This document shows, one piece after another, positions 9,271-18,378 of a stretch of DNA of 64,000 bases (positions are counted from its first letter, which is position 1; each line of letters starts with the position of its first letter). Made by a program: the position numbers and the translations under genes. The notes beneath the pieces are model-generated. The model had not been told where the DNA came from and ran no database searches. It worked only from the letters and a program-made list of their open reading frames with translations. Location: positions 1-64,000 of the forward strand of contig JAFDXI010000046.1 of assembly GCA_018268035.1 (NCBI GenBank), in the 5' to 3' direction. The DNA comes from Bacteroidota bacterium. Lineage in GTDB: Bacteria > Bacteroidota > Bacteroidia > Chitinophagales > Chitinophagaceae.

Positions 9271-11139
9271 TTACCCCGCTATCTCGCTCAACTCCAGCCA
9301 CCGCAGCTCTTTTTCATCGAGCAAAGAATTTATTTCAAGCAGCCTTTCGCTGATGGAAGCCATTTCTTCATAACTGATATCAGTGCTTAATTTTTCAGTC
9401 AGTGTTTTTCTCTCAGTTTCCAGGACGGGCATGTCTTTTTCCAATTGTTCAAACTCCCTTTTTTCTTTGTAACTCAATTTTCGTATCGCAGTTGAAGGCC
9501 TGTTATCATTTTGTTTTGGTTTGTGTTCTGTAGCAACCTGTTGGATATTGGCAACAGACGTTAATCTGTACTGGGTATAATTTCCGGGAAAATCTTTGAT
9601 AACTCCATTGCCTTCAAAAACAAATAAATGATCTACCAGTTTATCCATAAAATACCGGTCATGCGAAACGATGACAACACATCCAGGATAGTCCAATAAA
9701 AAATTTTCCAGCACATTTAATGTTGGCAGGTCAAGATCATTGGTGGGTTCATCAAGTATTAAAAAATTTGGGTTGCGAAATAAAACAGTTAACAATTGCA
9801 GTCGTTTCTTTTCACCACCACTTAATGATGAGAGATAGGTATATTGTTTTTCAGGAGTAAATAAAAACAATTCGAGAAACTGTGCTGCGCTTAAGCTGCC
9901 ACCTTTTGCCAACGGAAAATTTTCTGCAAAAGTTTTGACATATTCAATCACCCGCATATCTTCTTTAAATGCCAGACCCTGTTGTGAAAAATTTCCAAAC
10001 ACAATGGTGTCACCAATATTTATTTTGCCGCTATCCGGCTGCTCAAGCCCTTGTAAAATATTAATGAATGTGGATTTACCAACACCGTTTTTACCTATGA
10101 TACCAACTCTCTCGCCTTTATTAAATGTATAATCAAATCCACTTAGAATTATTGTATCACCAAAAGATTTATAAACTTTCTTCATCTCAGCCACTTTGCC
10201 ACCCATCCTGCTCATTTTTATTTGCAGTTGCAACTGCTCATCTACAATTTTCTTCTTTGCATTTTGCTCAGTCTCTGCAAATGCATCTATCCTGCTTCTT
10301 GACTTTGTAGTGCGTGCCCTTGGTTGTTTGCGCATCCATTCCAGTTCGCGTCTGTACAGGTTTTTTGCTTTATCAATATTGGCCTGTTCATTCTCAATAC
10401 GTGCTGCTTTCTTTTCAAGATAATTTTGATAATCGCCTTTGTAAGTGTATAAATTTCCCGTATCAATTTCCCAGATTTCTTCGCAGATATTATCAAGAAA
10501 ATACCGATCATGTGTTACCAATAACAAAGTAACATGTTGTTGACCGAGGTAGTGTTCCAGCCATTCCACCATATCTATATCAAGATGGTTGGTTGGTTCA
10601 TCCATAATCAGCAAAGTATGTTTATGTTCAAACCCAATATCAATCAGTGTTTGGGCTAATGCAATCCTTTTTCGCTGACCTCCACTTAATTCATTTATTG
10701 CAGATTGTAGTTGATGAATGTTGAGCTTACCTAAAATTTGTTTTACATTACTTTCAAATCCCCATGCATTTAATTCATCCATTTTTATCAATGCCTGAGA
10801 TAATAATTTTTCATCTCCCGCCTCTACTGCATTTTCATATTCTTTGATGGCATTTATTATGGGATGGTTGTAATGAAATATATTTTCCAGAACGGTTATG
10901 TTTTCATCAAACTTAGGCTCTTGCTCAAATAACGCAACAGTAACATCTTTATTCACCCATATCTTTCCTTCGTCCACAGTTTCTTTACCAGCCAGAATTT
11001 TAAGCAATGTGGTTTTACCAAAACCATTGCGGGCTACGAGAGCAATCTTATCACCTTCAGAAATATGAAATGAAATATTTTGAAATAAAACATCGGCACG
11101 GAAGCCTTTTGTAATTCCTTCAGCAGAAACGTAATGCAT
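9271..11139 (-). CDS. ABC-F family ATPase (Uup/EttA-like)
   Basis: The 622-residue soluble protein has two ABC domains and no membrane segments. Domain 1: Walker A NGFGKTT (about 38-44), signature LSGGQRKR, Walker B LLIMDEPTNHLD. Domain 2: Walker A NGVGKST, signature LSGGEKKR, Walker B LILDEPTNDLD. An Arg/Lys-rich linker (KQPRARTTKSRSR) lies between them, and a coiled-coil C-terminal extension (about 555-620) resembles Uup. ABC-F proteins act on ribosomes or DNA intermediates: translation-factor roles, resistance, or transposon excision effects for Uup. This layout favours a Uup-like housekeeping role over antibiotic protection, but sequence alone does not settle it. No operon partner is obvious. 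Confidence 0.92.
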   Translation of the reverse strand: MHYVSAEGITKGFRADVLFQNISFHISEGDKIALVARNGFGKTTLLKILAGKETVDEGKIWVNKDVTVALFEQEPKFDENITVLENIFHYNHPIINAIKEYENAVEAGDEKLLSQALIKMDELNAWGFESNVKQILGKLNIHQLQSAINELSGGQRKRIALAQTLIDIGFEHKHTLLIMDEPTNHLDIDMVEWLEHYLGQQHVTLLLVTHDRYFLDNICEEIWEIDTGNLYTYKGDYQNYLEKKAARIENEQANIDKAKNLYRRELEWMRKQPRARTTKSRSRIDAFAETEQNAKKKIVDEQLQLQIKMSRMGGKVAEMKKVYKSFGDTIILSGFDYTFNKGERVGIIGKNGVGKSTFINILQGLEQPDSGKINIGDTIVFGNFSQQGLAFKEDMRVIEYVKTFAENFPLAKGGSLSAAQFLELFLFTPEKQYTYLSSLSGGEKKRLQLLTVLFRNPNFLILDEPTNDLDLPTLNVLENFLLDYPGCVVIVSHDRYFMDKLVDHLFVFEGNGVIKDFPGNYTQYRLTSVANIQQVATEHKPKQNDNRPSTAIRKLSYKEKREFEQLEKDMPVLETERKTLTEKLSTDISYEEMASISERLLEINSLLDEKELRWLELSEIAG

Positions 11140-11198
11140 ACTGCAAAAATACTTTGCATATTTCGTAACAACTATCCTGATGCCTGCCCTGATGCATT

Positions 11199-12650
11199 TT
11201 ATTTTTTATGAAACATCATGCCTGCCTGTATGCCATATTGTATGAAATGAAAATTTCCTTTACTCTTATCATTATAGAGATTGGATAGACTATATGAAAA
11301 ATCCGGGCCAATAAATACAGCAGTTTTCTTTCCTGTATTGAAAGAAAAATTAAATCCGCCGGTTACCTGGAATTGTGTTTTACGCATCAAATTATTATCT
11401 ACATAATACACATTATTAAATGCATCATAAACCAATGCTTGCTGCGATAACAATTGCCTTACAGAAAATCCTGCCTGGTATGCAAGCGTTTTTGATTTGG
11501 TATGAAAAATATTTTGTCGAAAATATACAGGCAGTTCGATAAAGTTATATTCATTCAAATACCTTGAATCACTACCCGGCCTGTAATATCTTGACACTGT
11601 ATAAATACTTAGCCCGGTCAAATTGTTTGGCATATAAACAGCTCCTGAATTCACCAAACCATTGACACCATTCTTTACTGAATAATGAAGGAAATTCAAA
11701 CCTGCTCCTATAACACTGTTTTTTGACAGTTTTCGCTGCAACGAAAACCCAACTGCAAATGCATCAGATGCAGTATAAATTTTTGAAGGTGTGACTGCAT
11801 TATTATTCGGAATAGCAGTAGGTCCGTTTAAACTGGCAGGGTAACTTTTTTCATTACCGGATAAACCTTTCAATAAAGTGCTTCTTCCATAACCTGCCTG
11901 CACACCCCATTGCCATAAAGGAATTGTATAATCGGATGATGTTTTCTTTTTTGCCTCATTATTTTTTTTACCTGTAACAGTTGATGTAGATTTTTTTTCA
12001 GTTTCATTTTTTGATTGCATACTATCCTCCAAAAGATTTTCAGTTGCCACAGGTAAATTATTTTTTGCAAAATCTTTTTTTGTTGAAGAATCCTGTTCTG
12101 ATTTCATTTCTATACTTCCATCATCCGAATTATCAAAATGCCCCTGTTGGATTTGTTGCTGCTGAATACTTTCGTTGACATTGTTTTTATCAGCTTTATC
12201 AGCATCATTCAATTTAACCTTTGGGGCAGATTGCAGAACAATAGTTTTGTTTTCTTTTTTATTGATTGAAAGTTGCAACGGTTTTTTCTGGCCACTTGAA
12301 ATAATAATTTTCTCTTTCTGCTTTATGCTTGTTATTTGTTGTCCTGGTTGTATTGTAGAAAGTCTATTTTTATTTGAATCAGCAATTAGGAGTTGATGTT
12401 CCGGTTGTGCAGTAACATTATTTTTTCCAACAACTTCCTGTGATATTTTTTCTACATTTTTCCCAGTAGAATTATAAACTACAAACCCTGTCGCCACTAA
12501 TCCTGCCAACAGGAAAAAAATAAAATACCTTTTTCTCCGCTTTTCGGTATTTATCCTGCGGCTCAGTTTTTCCCAGGCTACATCAGACGGAACCCTGCTG
12601 AATGACTCCATCATTTCTTTTACCTGTTTTTCAAATTCATTTTCCGGCAT
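11199..12650 (-). CDS. Membrane-anchored protein with barrel-like C-terminus, partner of ECF sigma
   Basis: The 483-residue protein begins like a Bacteroidota anti-sigma cytoplasmic segment (EKQVKEMMESFSRVPSDVAWEKLSRRI). A basic stretch (KRRKR) and one membrane helix (about 42-60) follow. Residues about 70-245 are Lys/Gln/Asn-rich and low in complexity. The last 240 residues read like a PorT-type outer-membrane barrel (QWGVQAGYGRSTLL, later FIGPDFSYSL, ending GIQAGMMFHKK). It overlaps the upstream sigma gene by 14 bp, so the two are translationally coupled. The inference is an anti-sigma or signal-transducing protein spanning the periplasm; no recognised anti-sigma domain name is certain. Confidence 0.7.
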   Translation of the reverse strand: MPENEFEKQVKEMMESFSRVPSDVAWEKLSRRINTEKRRKRYFIFFLLAGLVATGFVVYNSTGKNVEKISQEVVGKNNVTAQPEHQLLIADSNKNRLSTIQPGQQITSIKQKEKIIISSGQKKPLQLSINKKENKTIVLQSAPKVKLNDADKADKNNVNESIQQQQIQQGHFDNSDDGSIEMKSEQDSSTKKDFAKNNLPVATENLLEDSMQSKNETEKKSTSTVTGKKNNEAKKKTSSDYTIPLWQWGVQAGYGRSTLLKGLSGNEKSYPASLNGPTAIPNNNAVTPSKIYTASDAFAVGFSLQRKLSKNSVIGAGLNFLHYSVKNGVNGLVNSGAVYMPNNLTGLSIYTVSRYYRPGSDSRYLNEYNFIELPVYFRQNIFHTKSKTLAYQAGFSVRQLLSQQALVYDAFNNVYYVDNNLMRKTQFQVTGGFNFSFNTGKKTAVFIGPDFSYSLSNLYNDKSKGNFHFIQYGIQAGMMFHKK

Positions 12651-13197
12651 ACCGCTTTTGTTTTACATTTTCATTTCTTTTTTCAATCCAGTTTACCATG
12701 ATGCTTCTTGCCCTTGCATACTGCGACCTTGATGTGCCTTCATGAATGCCGAGCATTTCACCTATTTCCACATGCGAATAACCTTCTACAGCATGCAGGT
12801 TAAAAATTGTCTGGCAACCCGTTGGCAACTGTCGTATCAGGTCTGCCAGCTCTTTTGCCTGTAAGTGTATATCAGGATTTTCTGCAGACACGGGGTGGAG
12901 ATTTATTTCATCATAAGAGAGATCGCCTCTGTAACGTTTGTTTTGTTTCAGGTAATTCAATGCAGTGTTTACCATAATCCGGTGCATCCATGCAGGTAGT
13001 TCTCCATCATTTCTGAACCGGTGCAGGTTATGAAATACTTTTACAAAGCCTTCCTGCAATACTTCTTCTGCATCGGCTGATGATTTTGTGTACCTGTAAC
13101 AAATGCCAAACATCAGGGGTGCAAAATGATCGTAAAATTCCTTTTGCGCCCTCTTATTTCCTTTAAGGCAATTCTTTACAAGTTCATGATAATCCAT
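12637..13197 (-). CDS. ECF-type RNA polymerase sigma factor
   Basis: The 186-residue protein has sigma-70 region 2 (about 25-90; YTKSSADAEEVLQEGFVKVFHNLHRF and PAWMHRIMVNTALNYL) and region 4 (about 125-175; LPTGCQTIFNLHAVEGYSHVEIGEMLGIHEGTSRSQYARAR, an HTH). No region 3 is present, as in ECF factors. Such factors redirect RNA polymerase to a small regulon, normally under a co-encoded anti-sigma. Here the overlapping downstream membrane protein is the obvious candidate. A 13-bp palindrome lies ten bases upstream of the start. Confidence 0.93.
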   Translation of the reverse strand: MDYHELVKNCLKGNKRAQKEFYDHFAPLMFGICYRYTKSSADAEEVLQEGFVKVFHNLHRFRNDGELPAWMHRIMVNTALNYLKQNKRYRGDLSYDEINLHPVSAENPDIHLQAKELADLIRQLPTGCQTIFNLHAVEGYSHVEIGEMLGIHEGTSRSQYARARSIMVNWIEKRNENVKQKRYAGK

Positions 13198-13207
13198 CCG
13201 GATAAAA

Positions 13208-13220
13208 ATGTTGACAACAT
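13208..13220. promoter_or_regulatory. 13-bp palindrome upstream of the sigma gene
   Basis: ATGTTGACAACAT is a perfect inverted repeat (6-bp arms, 1-bp centre), 10 bp before the sigma-factor ATG. A position between promoter and start suits an operator. Nothing identifies the binding protein. Confidence 0.35.
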
Positions 13221-13441
13221 TAATAACTTATTCGTTGCAATGAGAAAAAATATTACAGACGATTTGAAAACCTTTCTGCAAAGATTATCAATTACAGGGC
13301 TGAAAACATGGTCCAATTGTATTTAGAAAATAAGGAATATTCTCAAACATCGTTTTGCATGATGAGAACAATGCTACAAATCAATCCGGAATTGAGTAAT
13401 TCAAAATATTTTTATTGATATAGTATAAAGAAACCCGCGAG

Positions 13442-14653
13442 TTATTGTTTCATCAGTTTCAACATAACAACATCATGTGATGGGATGTCTGCATGAAATG
13501 TTTTGTTTGTTGTTTCATTGTTTTTTCCTGCCCACACATCAACAATTTTATATTGAATAGTACCTGCATTCAATTGCTGCAAAGAAATATTGTCCTGCAC
13601 ATTTTCATTATTCCAATCAAAACTGATTTTTTGTGGCTGCCGGCTCCTGTTTACAAAACAAACAGCCCAATCACCATTACTCAAAGGTTTGAACCACGTG
13701 TCAACACTATCTTTTGAAGCATACCGCCAACCCTGAATACCTAACGCGTCCTGGTTAATGCTGATTGCTTGTTTGTTTGTCAAAATTTGTCTTGTAGCTG
13801 CTGTCATTTTCCTGATATCATTTCCTGCGATGAGTGGTGAAGCCATCATACACCATAAAGAAAAATGGGTGCGGTCTTCAGCCACACTCATCCCATTACC
13901 AACTTCGAGCATATCGGGATCGTTCCAATGATTGGGGCCTGCATATTTGCGCAGAGGTTCATTCTGGTCAACACAGGTCATTACACAATTTGGTTTCCAT
14001 CCTGAAGATGTATCAAATTCACCCTGGAAACAAGCGCCAATATCATTGGTAGTCCGCCACAACTGACCATCTTTTGCAGCCCATAACCAGGGTTTGTGGG
14101 TACCCCATTCACATAAACTAAATATGATAGGCTGTTTTGCAGTTACTAACGCTTTGCCCATTGTTCCATACGCTTCCTGTGCGTTGATGCTGTCTGTATA
14201 GCACCAGTCAAATTTTAAATAATCAATTCCAAGCGATGCATAAAAACGGGCATCCTGGTATTCATAACCACGTGTGCCGGGATAACCAGCACAGGTTTTG
14301 GTGCCTGCACAATTGTACAAACCAAACTTCAAACCTTTTGAATGAACATAATCAACTAATGCTTTCATACCATGTGGAAATTTTATAGGGTCAGGTACCA
14401 AATTTCCGGTGATACTATCTCTTTGCATGGCCATCCAACCATCATCCAAAACAAGATATGTATAACCTGCATCTTTCATACCTGATGACACCATGCTGTC
14501 AGCAATACCTTTTACAAGGTCTTCTGAAATATTGGTTTGAAAAGTGTTCCAGCTATTCCATCCCATCGGTGGTGTAGGGGCGAGGTTTTCAAATTTCTGG
14601 CTGAAAGATTGAATGCTTGTCAAAACAAGAATGGAAATAAAAATTTTTTTCAT
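13442..14653 (-). CDS. GH27 alpha-galactosidase
   Basis: The 403-residue secreted enzyme (signal peptide MKKIFISILVLTSIQSFSQ; start at the ATG at 14653, seven codons inside the open frame) carries the GH27 hallmarks. These are TPPMGWNSWNTF near residue 30, the YLVLDDGWM strand, the nucleophile Asp in YLKFDWCY (about 149) and the acid/base Asp in WRTTNDIG (about 204). A beta-sandwich C-terminal domain follows the TIM barrel. It releases terminal alpha-1,6-galactose, here presumably from galacto(gluco)mannan. It is the last gene of the mannan locus on this strand, 115 bp after GH5. Confidence 0.93.
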   Translation of the reverse strand: MKKIFISILVLTSIQSFSQKFENLAPTPPMGWNSWNTFQTNISEDLVKGIADSMVSSGMKDAGYTYLVLDDGWMAMQRDSITGNLVPDPIKFPHGMKALVDYVHSKGLKFGLYNCAGTKTCAGYPGTRGYEYQDARFYASLGIDYLKFDWCYTDSINAQEAYGTMGKALVTAKQPIIFSLCEWGTHKPWLWAAKDGQLWRTTNDIGACFQGEFDTSSGWKPNCVMTCVDQNEPLRKYAGPNHWNDPDMLEVGNGMSVAEDRTHFSLWCMMASPLIAGNDIRKMTAATRQILTNKQAISINQDALGIQGWRYASKDSVDTWFKPLSNGDWAVCFVNRSRQPQKISFDWNNENVQDNISLQQLNAGTIQYKIVDVWAGKNNETTNKTFHADIPSHDVVMLKLMKQ

Positions 14654-14768
14654 TGATATTAATTTAAAAAACATGACTAAAGCAAACCATTATTATACAC
14701 TGCGGCAATTTATGCAACAAACTTCAGGATGATATCAACAGTTTTAAAAAATATGATTCAGCAATTTC

Positions 14769-15713
14769 TTACTGTAATTTCCTCAATATCTCTCTCACTT
14801 TTTTACCCGACTCATTTAAGTCTTTCATCTGCCAACCGCCTTCAGAAGAAGCTGAAGGCAACAAAACAGAACAGGTTTCATCTTTATCAGAAACTGACCA
14901 GGTAACCCAACTGATTTTATGTTGTTCACACCAGTCAATCCACCTGTGCCATTCTTCATCATTGATGGGCCCGTCACCTGTAGCTTCCATACCAGCAGAC
15001 TCAGAAATAAAGATGGGAATATCTTTTTTTAAAGCGTTATCGCAGCGGTCGCGCAAAAATTGTTTATGTGTGCCTGCATAATAATGCACAGTGTACATCA
15101 GGTTAGAAACATTTGTGAGTGGTGAATCAGCAACAAGATGAATATCCTGGTCCCAATGCGGGCAACCGGCTAATATGATATTGTCTTTATCAATTGACCT
15201 GATGGTTGTAATAATTGCGTTCTCATAAATTTTAACGCTGTCCCAGCTTTCATAATCCGGCTCGTTGAACAACTCATAAATTACATTGGGGTAATTGCCA
15301 TAATCAGTTGCCATCGTTTTAAAAAATGCATTGGCTGCATCAAGGTTGATATTATGGCTGTGCCAGTCAATGATTACATATACGCCTTTGCTGATGCATG
15401 CTTCCACAACGTTTCTGATCAACTTTATCTGTGTTGCAGAGTCCTGCAGATAACCATGTTCAGGTTCTACACCCAATGCTGCTCTTATCACAGTGCAATG
15501 CCAGTCATCCACCAGAGTATTGACAGCGCCTGTTGTATAAAAACGCGGATGAAAACAACTCCATCCAAAACTCATTCCTCTCAAAACAATTGGCTGGTTA
15601 TGTTCATCCATCAATTGTGTGCCTTGCACATGCAGTGCGCCATGTTGTTGTACAAACTGTGCATTCAAATTTGTGAAGAATGAAAAAAATATGATGGAAA
15701 AAAATAAACGCAT
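14769..15713 (-). CDS. GH5 endoglucanase/mannanase, closest to subfamily GH5_2 by eye
   Basis: The 314-residue secreted enzyme starts at the ATG at 15713 (signal peptide MRLFFSIIFFSFFTNLNAQ). The open frame extends 23 codons further, but its first ATG lies inside the repeat element ending at 15779, which argues against it. Seen: LRGMSFGW, VIIDWHSHN, the acid/base Glu in ELFNEPD (about 151), the MYTVHYYAGTH strand and the nucleophile Glu in FISESAG (about 238; the family usually has EWG/EFG). Single domain. Family GH5_2 is mainly beta-1,4-glucanase, which would suit glucomannan; mannanase activity is equally possible. Confidence 0.88.
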   Translation of the reverse strand: MRLFFSIIFFSFFTNLNAQFVQQHGALHVQGTQLMDEHNQPIVLRGMSFGWSCFHPRFYTTGAVNTLVDDWHCTVIRAALGVEPEHGYLQDSATQIKLIRNVVEACISKGVYVIIDWHSHNINLDAANAFFKTMATDYGNYPNVIYELFNEPDYESWDSVKIYENAIITTIRSIDKDNIILAGCPHWDQDIHLVADSPLTNVSNLMYTVHYYAGTHKQFLRDRCDNALKKDIPIFISESAGMEATGDGPINDEEWHRWIDWCEQHKISWVTWSVSDKDETCSVLLPSASSEGGWQMKDLNESGKKVREILRKLQ

Positions 15714-15779
15714 GACTGTATTTTTTAAAAATGATTTCTGAGAAAATAATAAATGATGATGCATCATTTTAATTTTTAT

Positions 15780-15919
15780 CATTGTTGTCCGACTAAATAA
15801 AATAACCCTTTGCTTTTCAAGACCTCACCCCCAACCCCCTCTCCAAAAGCGAGGGGGCTTAAAACCCTTACTGGCAAAGGGTTTCAGCTATTTTGAATAA
15901 TTTTATTCTGACAACAATG
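15780..15919. repeat. Dispersed inverted-repeat element, copy A (140 bp)
   Basis: Near-identical in its outer parts to 37248-37372. Ends: CATTGTTGTC at 15780 and GACAACAATG ending 15919 (arms continue with two mismatches). A second inverted repeat lies inside, AACCCTTTGC (15804-15813) with GCAAAGGGTT (15874-15883). A third, innermost hairpin is CCCCCTC (15835-15841) with GAGGGGG (15851-15857). The element carries no gene. One end overlaps the last codons of GH97, and the other supplies a spurious ATG upstream of GH5. It looks like a MITE- or REP-type element; no transposase is nearby. Confidence 0.85.
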
Positions 15920-17888
15920 ATTTTTTATAAATCCTTGCAACCCATCCGCCACCTTTGGCAAGATGGATTATGATTTTATCTCCAGCTTTGATTTGAACGA
16001 TTTGCTTTTTATAATCTGTTGCATTCCTGTCAGCGTTTACACCATCGTGAAAAATTTCTGCAGTATAATTTCCTGCAGGTAAAAAAGAAAAATCAAGTGT
16101 AAGGTTGCGTTCAGTCCAGTTTGTCATTGCGCCAACAAACCAATCATTGCCTTTGCGACGGGCCAATGCAACATACTCTCCCACTTTACCTAACAACGGA
16201 ACTGTTTCATCGAATGTAGTAGGTGTTTTAGCAATGAAATCTGTACACTCCTGTTCCTTCATATAAGTAGTAGGGTTATCTGCAAGCATTTGAAAAGGTG
16301 CATAAAAAATTATGTATTCAGCCAGTTGATTACAACGTGTACCTTTAGCCATCGGGTTGTCATTATTCGCATAAAAATCATTTTGTGTTGCATTGCGAAA
16401 TGCACCGGGTGTATAATCCATCGGGCCTGCCATCATGCGAATGAAAGGAATAGTTGTAGTATATGCAGGTTGGTCTTCATCAGCCCACTTAAAATTTTCC
16501 AAACCTTTCACACCTTCATAACCGACAACATTTGGATAAGTTCTTTGTAAACCCGTAGGCTTAAAAATACCATGAAAATCTACTATAAGTTTATACTGTG
16601 CTGCTTTTTGTGCAATATCATAAGTGGAACGCACCGCCACCTGATCATCCCGGTCAAAGAAATCAATCTTAAAACCTTTCACACCCATCTTTGCATATAA
16701 AGGGAAGACAGTATCCATTTGTCTTTTTATATTATACCAGATAGCCCACAAAACAACACCTACATTTTTCTGTTTCCCATAATCAAGGATTTCCTGCAGG
16801 TTAAAATCAGCAGGTTTTATTTTCAACAGGTCATAAGGGTCACTCCATCCCTCATCAACAACGATATATTCAAGGTGATTGGCAGCAGCAAAATCAATAT
16901 AATATTTGTATGTATTTGTGTTGATGCCTGCGGTAAAATCCACACCGGTGATATTCCAGTTATTCCACCAGTCCCACGACACAAGCCCTGGTTTTATCCA
17001 TGAATAATCTGAAATACGGGGAGCAGATGCGAGTTTCTGAATGATATCATTATTCAATAAATCTTTATCCTGTTCGCTGATTGCAACAATGCGCCAGGGA
17101 AAATTTCTTGTACCATTTGTTATTGCAATAAAGTCCGCCCTCTCTGTTGGAATATAATTTCTGGAAATAATATTTGCTTTTGTCGGATAAGGAGCAAACA
17201 CACTCTGCAAACCTTTTTGTGTATTGTTCAGGTTCAGGTACATACCAGGGTAATCTTCGAGGTCTGCTTCCATGATTTCTGCTTTGCGGCCATTGCCTGC
17301 ATCAACCAACAATGGGAGAAATGCGAGTGAATCTTTTGGAAACTGAGATAAAGGAATGTGATGATACAATGCTTCAAAAGCTGAATTAAAATTCTGTCCT
17401 TCACGATAATCCCACTGGATAGGAATGAAGGCTGAATCATCATTTGTGAAATTGAAATTTGCAGTTTCATTTTTTATGATGATGCTGTCTTTTATTTTAG
17501 TGAAGAAGCGATAAGCCACTGCATCATCATACACTCTGAAAACAATTCCATAACCACCTTTATAATTTAATGTAAGCTGGTTGCAATTATCAACCACTGT
17601 TGATTTGATATAATTGATAGCATTAAATGATGTGTTGATTTTTTCTGATTTGGAAGAAACGATGCGGATATTTTCGCCCAACACAACATCCAGCAATTGC
17701 ATTGACGCAGATGAAGGCGCAATAATATCCTGGCCCCTATCTTTTACAGACCATGTTAGTTTTTCACCAGCCTCAATATACAATGCAATATTCCCATCAG
17801 GAGATAATACATCAAATTGTTTTGTCTTTTGAGCTGAGAGGTTTCCAATATTCAGCGATAATACTGCAACCAAAAAAAATAATTTCAT
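15903..17888 (-). CDS. GH97 glycoside hydrolase, retaining alpha-galactosidase-like
   Basis: The 661-residue secreted enzyme (signal peptide MKLFFLVAVLSLNIGNLSAQ) has the three-part GH97 layout: N-terminal beta-supersandwich (about 25-290), TIM barrel (SWDWWNNWN near 304, through DYTPG) and a C-terminal sandwich. GFKIDFFDRDD places an Asp at about 409, matching the nucleophile Asp of the retaining alpha-galactosidase BtGH97b rather than the inverting SusB type. In a mannan locus, removal of galactosyl branches fits. The last five codons (SLLSE) and the stop lie within the repeat element's terminal arm, so insertion may have replaced the original C-terminus. Confidence 0.9.
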   Translation of the reverse strand: MKLFFLVAVLSLNIGNLSAQKTKQFDVLSPDGNIALYIEAGEKLTWSVKDRGQDIIAPSSASMQLLDVVLGENIRIVSSKSEKINTSFNAINYIKSTVVDNCNQLTLNYKGGYGIVFRVYDDAVAYRFFTKIKDSIIIKNETANFNFTNDDSAFIPIQWDYREGQNFNSAFEALYHHIPLSQFPKDSLAFLPLLVDAGNGRKAEIMEADLEDYPGMYLNLNNTQKGLQSVFAPYPTKANIISRNYIPTERADFIAITNGTRNFPWRIVAISEQDKDLLNNDIIQKLASAPRISDYSWIKPGLVSWDWWNNWNITGVDFTAGINTNTYKYYIDFAAANHLEYIVVDEGWSDPYDLLKIKPADFNLQEILDYGKQKNVGVVLWAIWYNIKRQMDTVFPLYAKMGVKGFKIDFFDRDDQVAVRSTYDIAQKAAQYKLIVDFHGIFKPTGLQRTYPNVVGYEGVKGLENFKWADEDQPAYTTTIPFIRMMAGPMDYTPGAFRNATQNDFYANNDNPMAKGTRCNQLAEYIIFYAPFQMLADNPTTYMKEQECTDFIAKTPTTFDETVPLLGKVGEYVALARRKGNDWFVGAMTNWTERNLTLDFSFLPAGNYTAEIFHDGVNADRNATDYKKQIVQIKAGDKIIIHLAKGGGWVARIYKKSLLSE

Positions 17889-18027
17889 GATTATTTATTT
17901 ATTAATTGTTTTCAATTCTGAACTTCCATGCATTGATGAAGTTTATATATTCTTTATTATGACTGCTTTTTTTGCTTTTAATATTTTTCTACACATTATG
18001 TTTTACAGATTCACGAATCAGTCAATG

Positions 18028-18378
18028 CTAAAATTCATTATTCAAAATATTATTAATTGCCAGTTTCAATCCGGGTAAATCTGTTTTAATTATTTTCCAC
18101 ACAGCTTTTAATTTCACATTAAAATATTCATGTGCAATCAGGTTGCGGAAAGAGCGCACTTTATACCACGGGTAATGATACTTTTCTAAAACTTCATTTT
18201 CAACATGTGCAATAGCTTCGCCAATTACTGTGAACTGAAATAATACCGCATTGTTCATCATGGTGTCACTGCAAAATGATTTTCCGTTATAGCCATCCAC
18301 AAAGTTTTCAATGCTCTCTATAGCAGCTACAATATGCTCCAACCTTTTTTGACTTTCTATACGGTCATCGCTTTTCAT
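18028..18378 (-). CDS. hepT: HepT-family toxin (DUF86)
   Basis: The 116-residue all-helical protein carries the HepT motif RX4HXY as RNLIAHEY (Arg78, His83, Tyr85). In studied systems HepT is a HEPN ribonuclease whose motif Tyr is adenylylated and silenced by MntA. Its ATG overlaps the last 14 bases of the antitoxin gene, so the pair is translationally coupled, antitoxin first. All catalytic residues are present, so the toxin should be active unless modified. Confidence 0.9.
   Translation of the reverse strand: MKSDDRIESQKRLEHIVAAIESIENFVDGYNGKSFCSDTMMNNAVLFQFTVIGEAIAHVENEVLEKYHYPWYKVRSFRNLIAHEYFNVKLKAVWKIIKTDLPGLKLAINNILNNEF

Noticed and set aside
15824..15857. C-rich hairpin read as a terminator for GH97
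   Set aside because: It belongs to the repeat element, has no T tract on the minus strand, and its pairing is retained in copy B away from any gene end.
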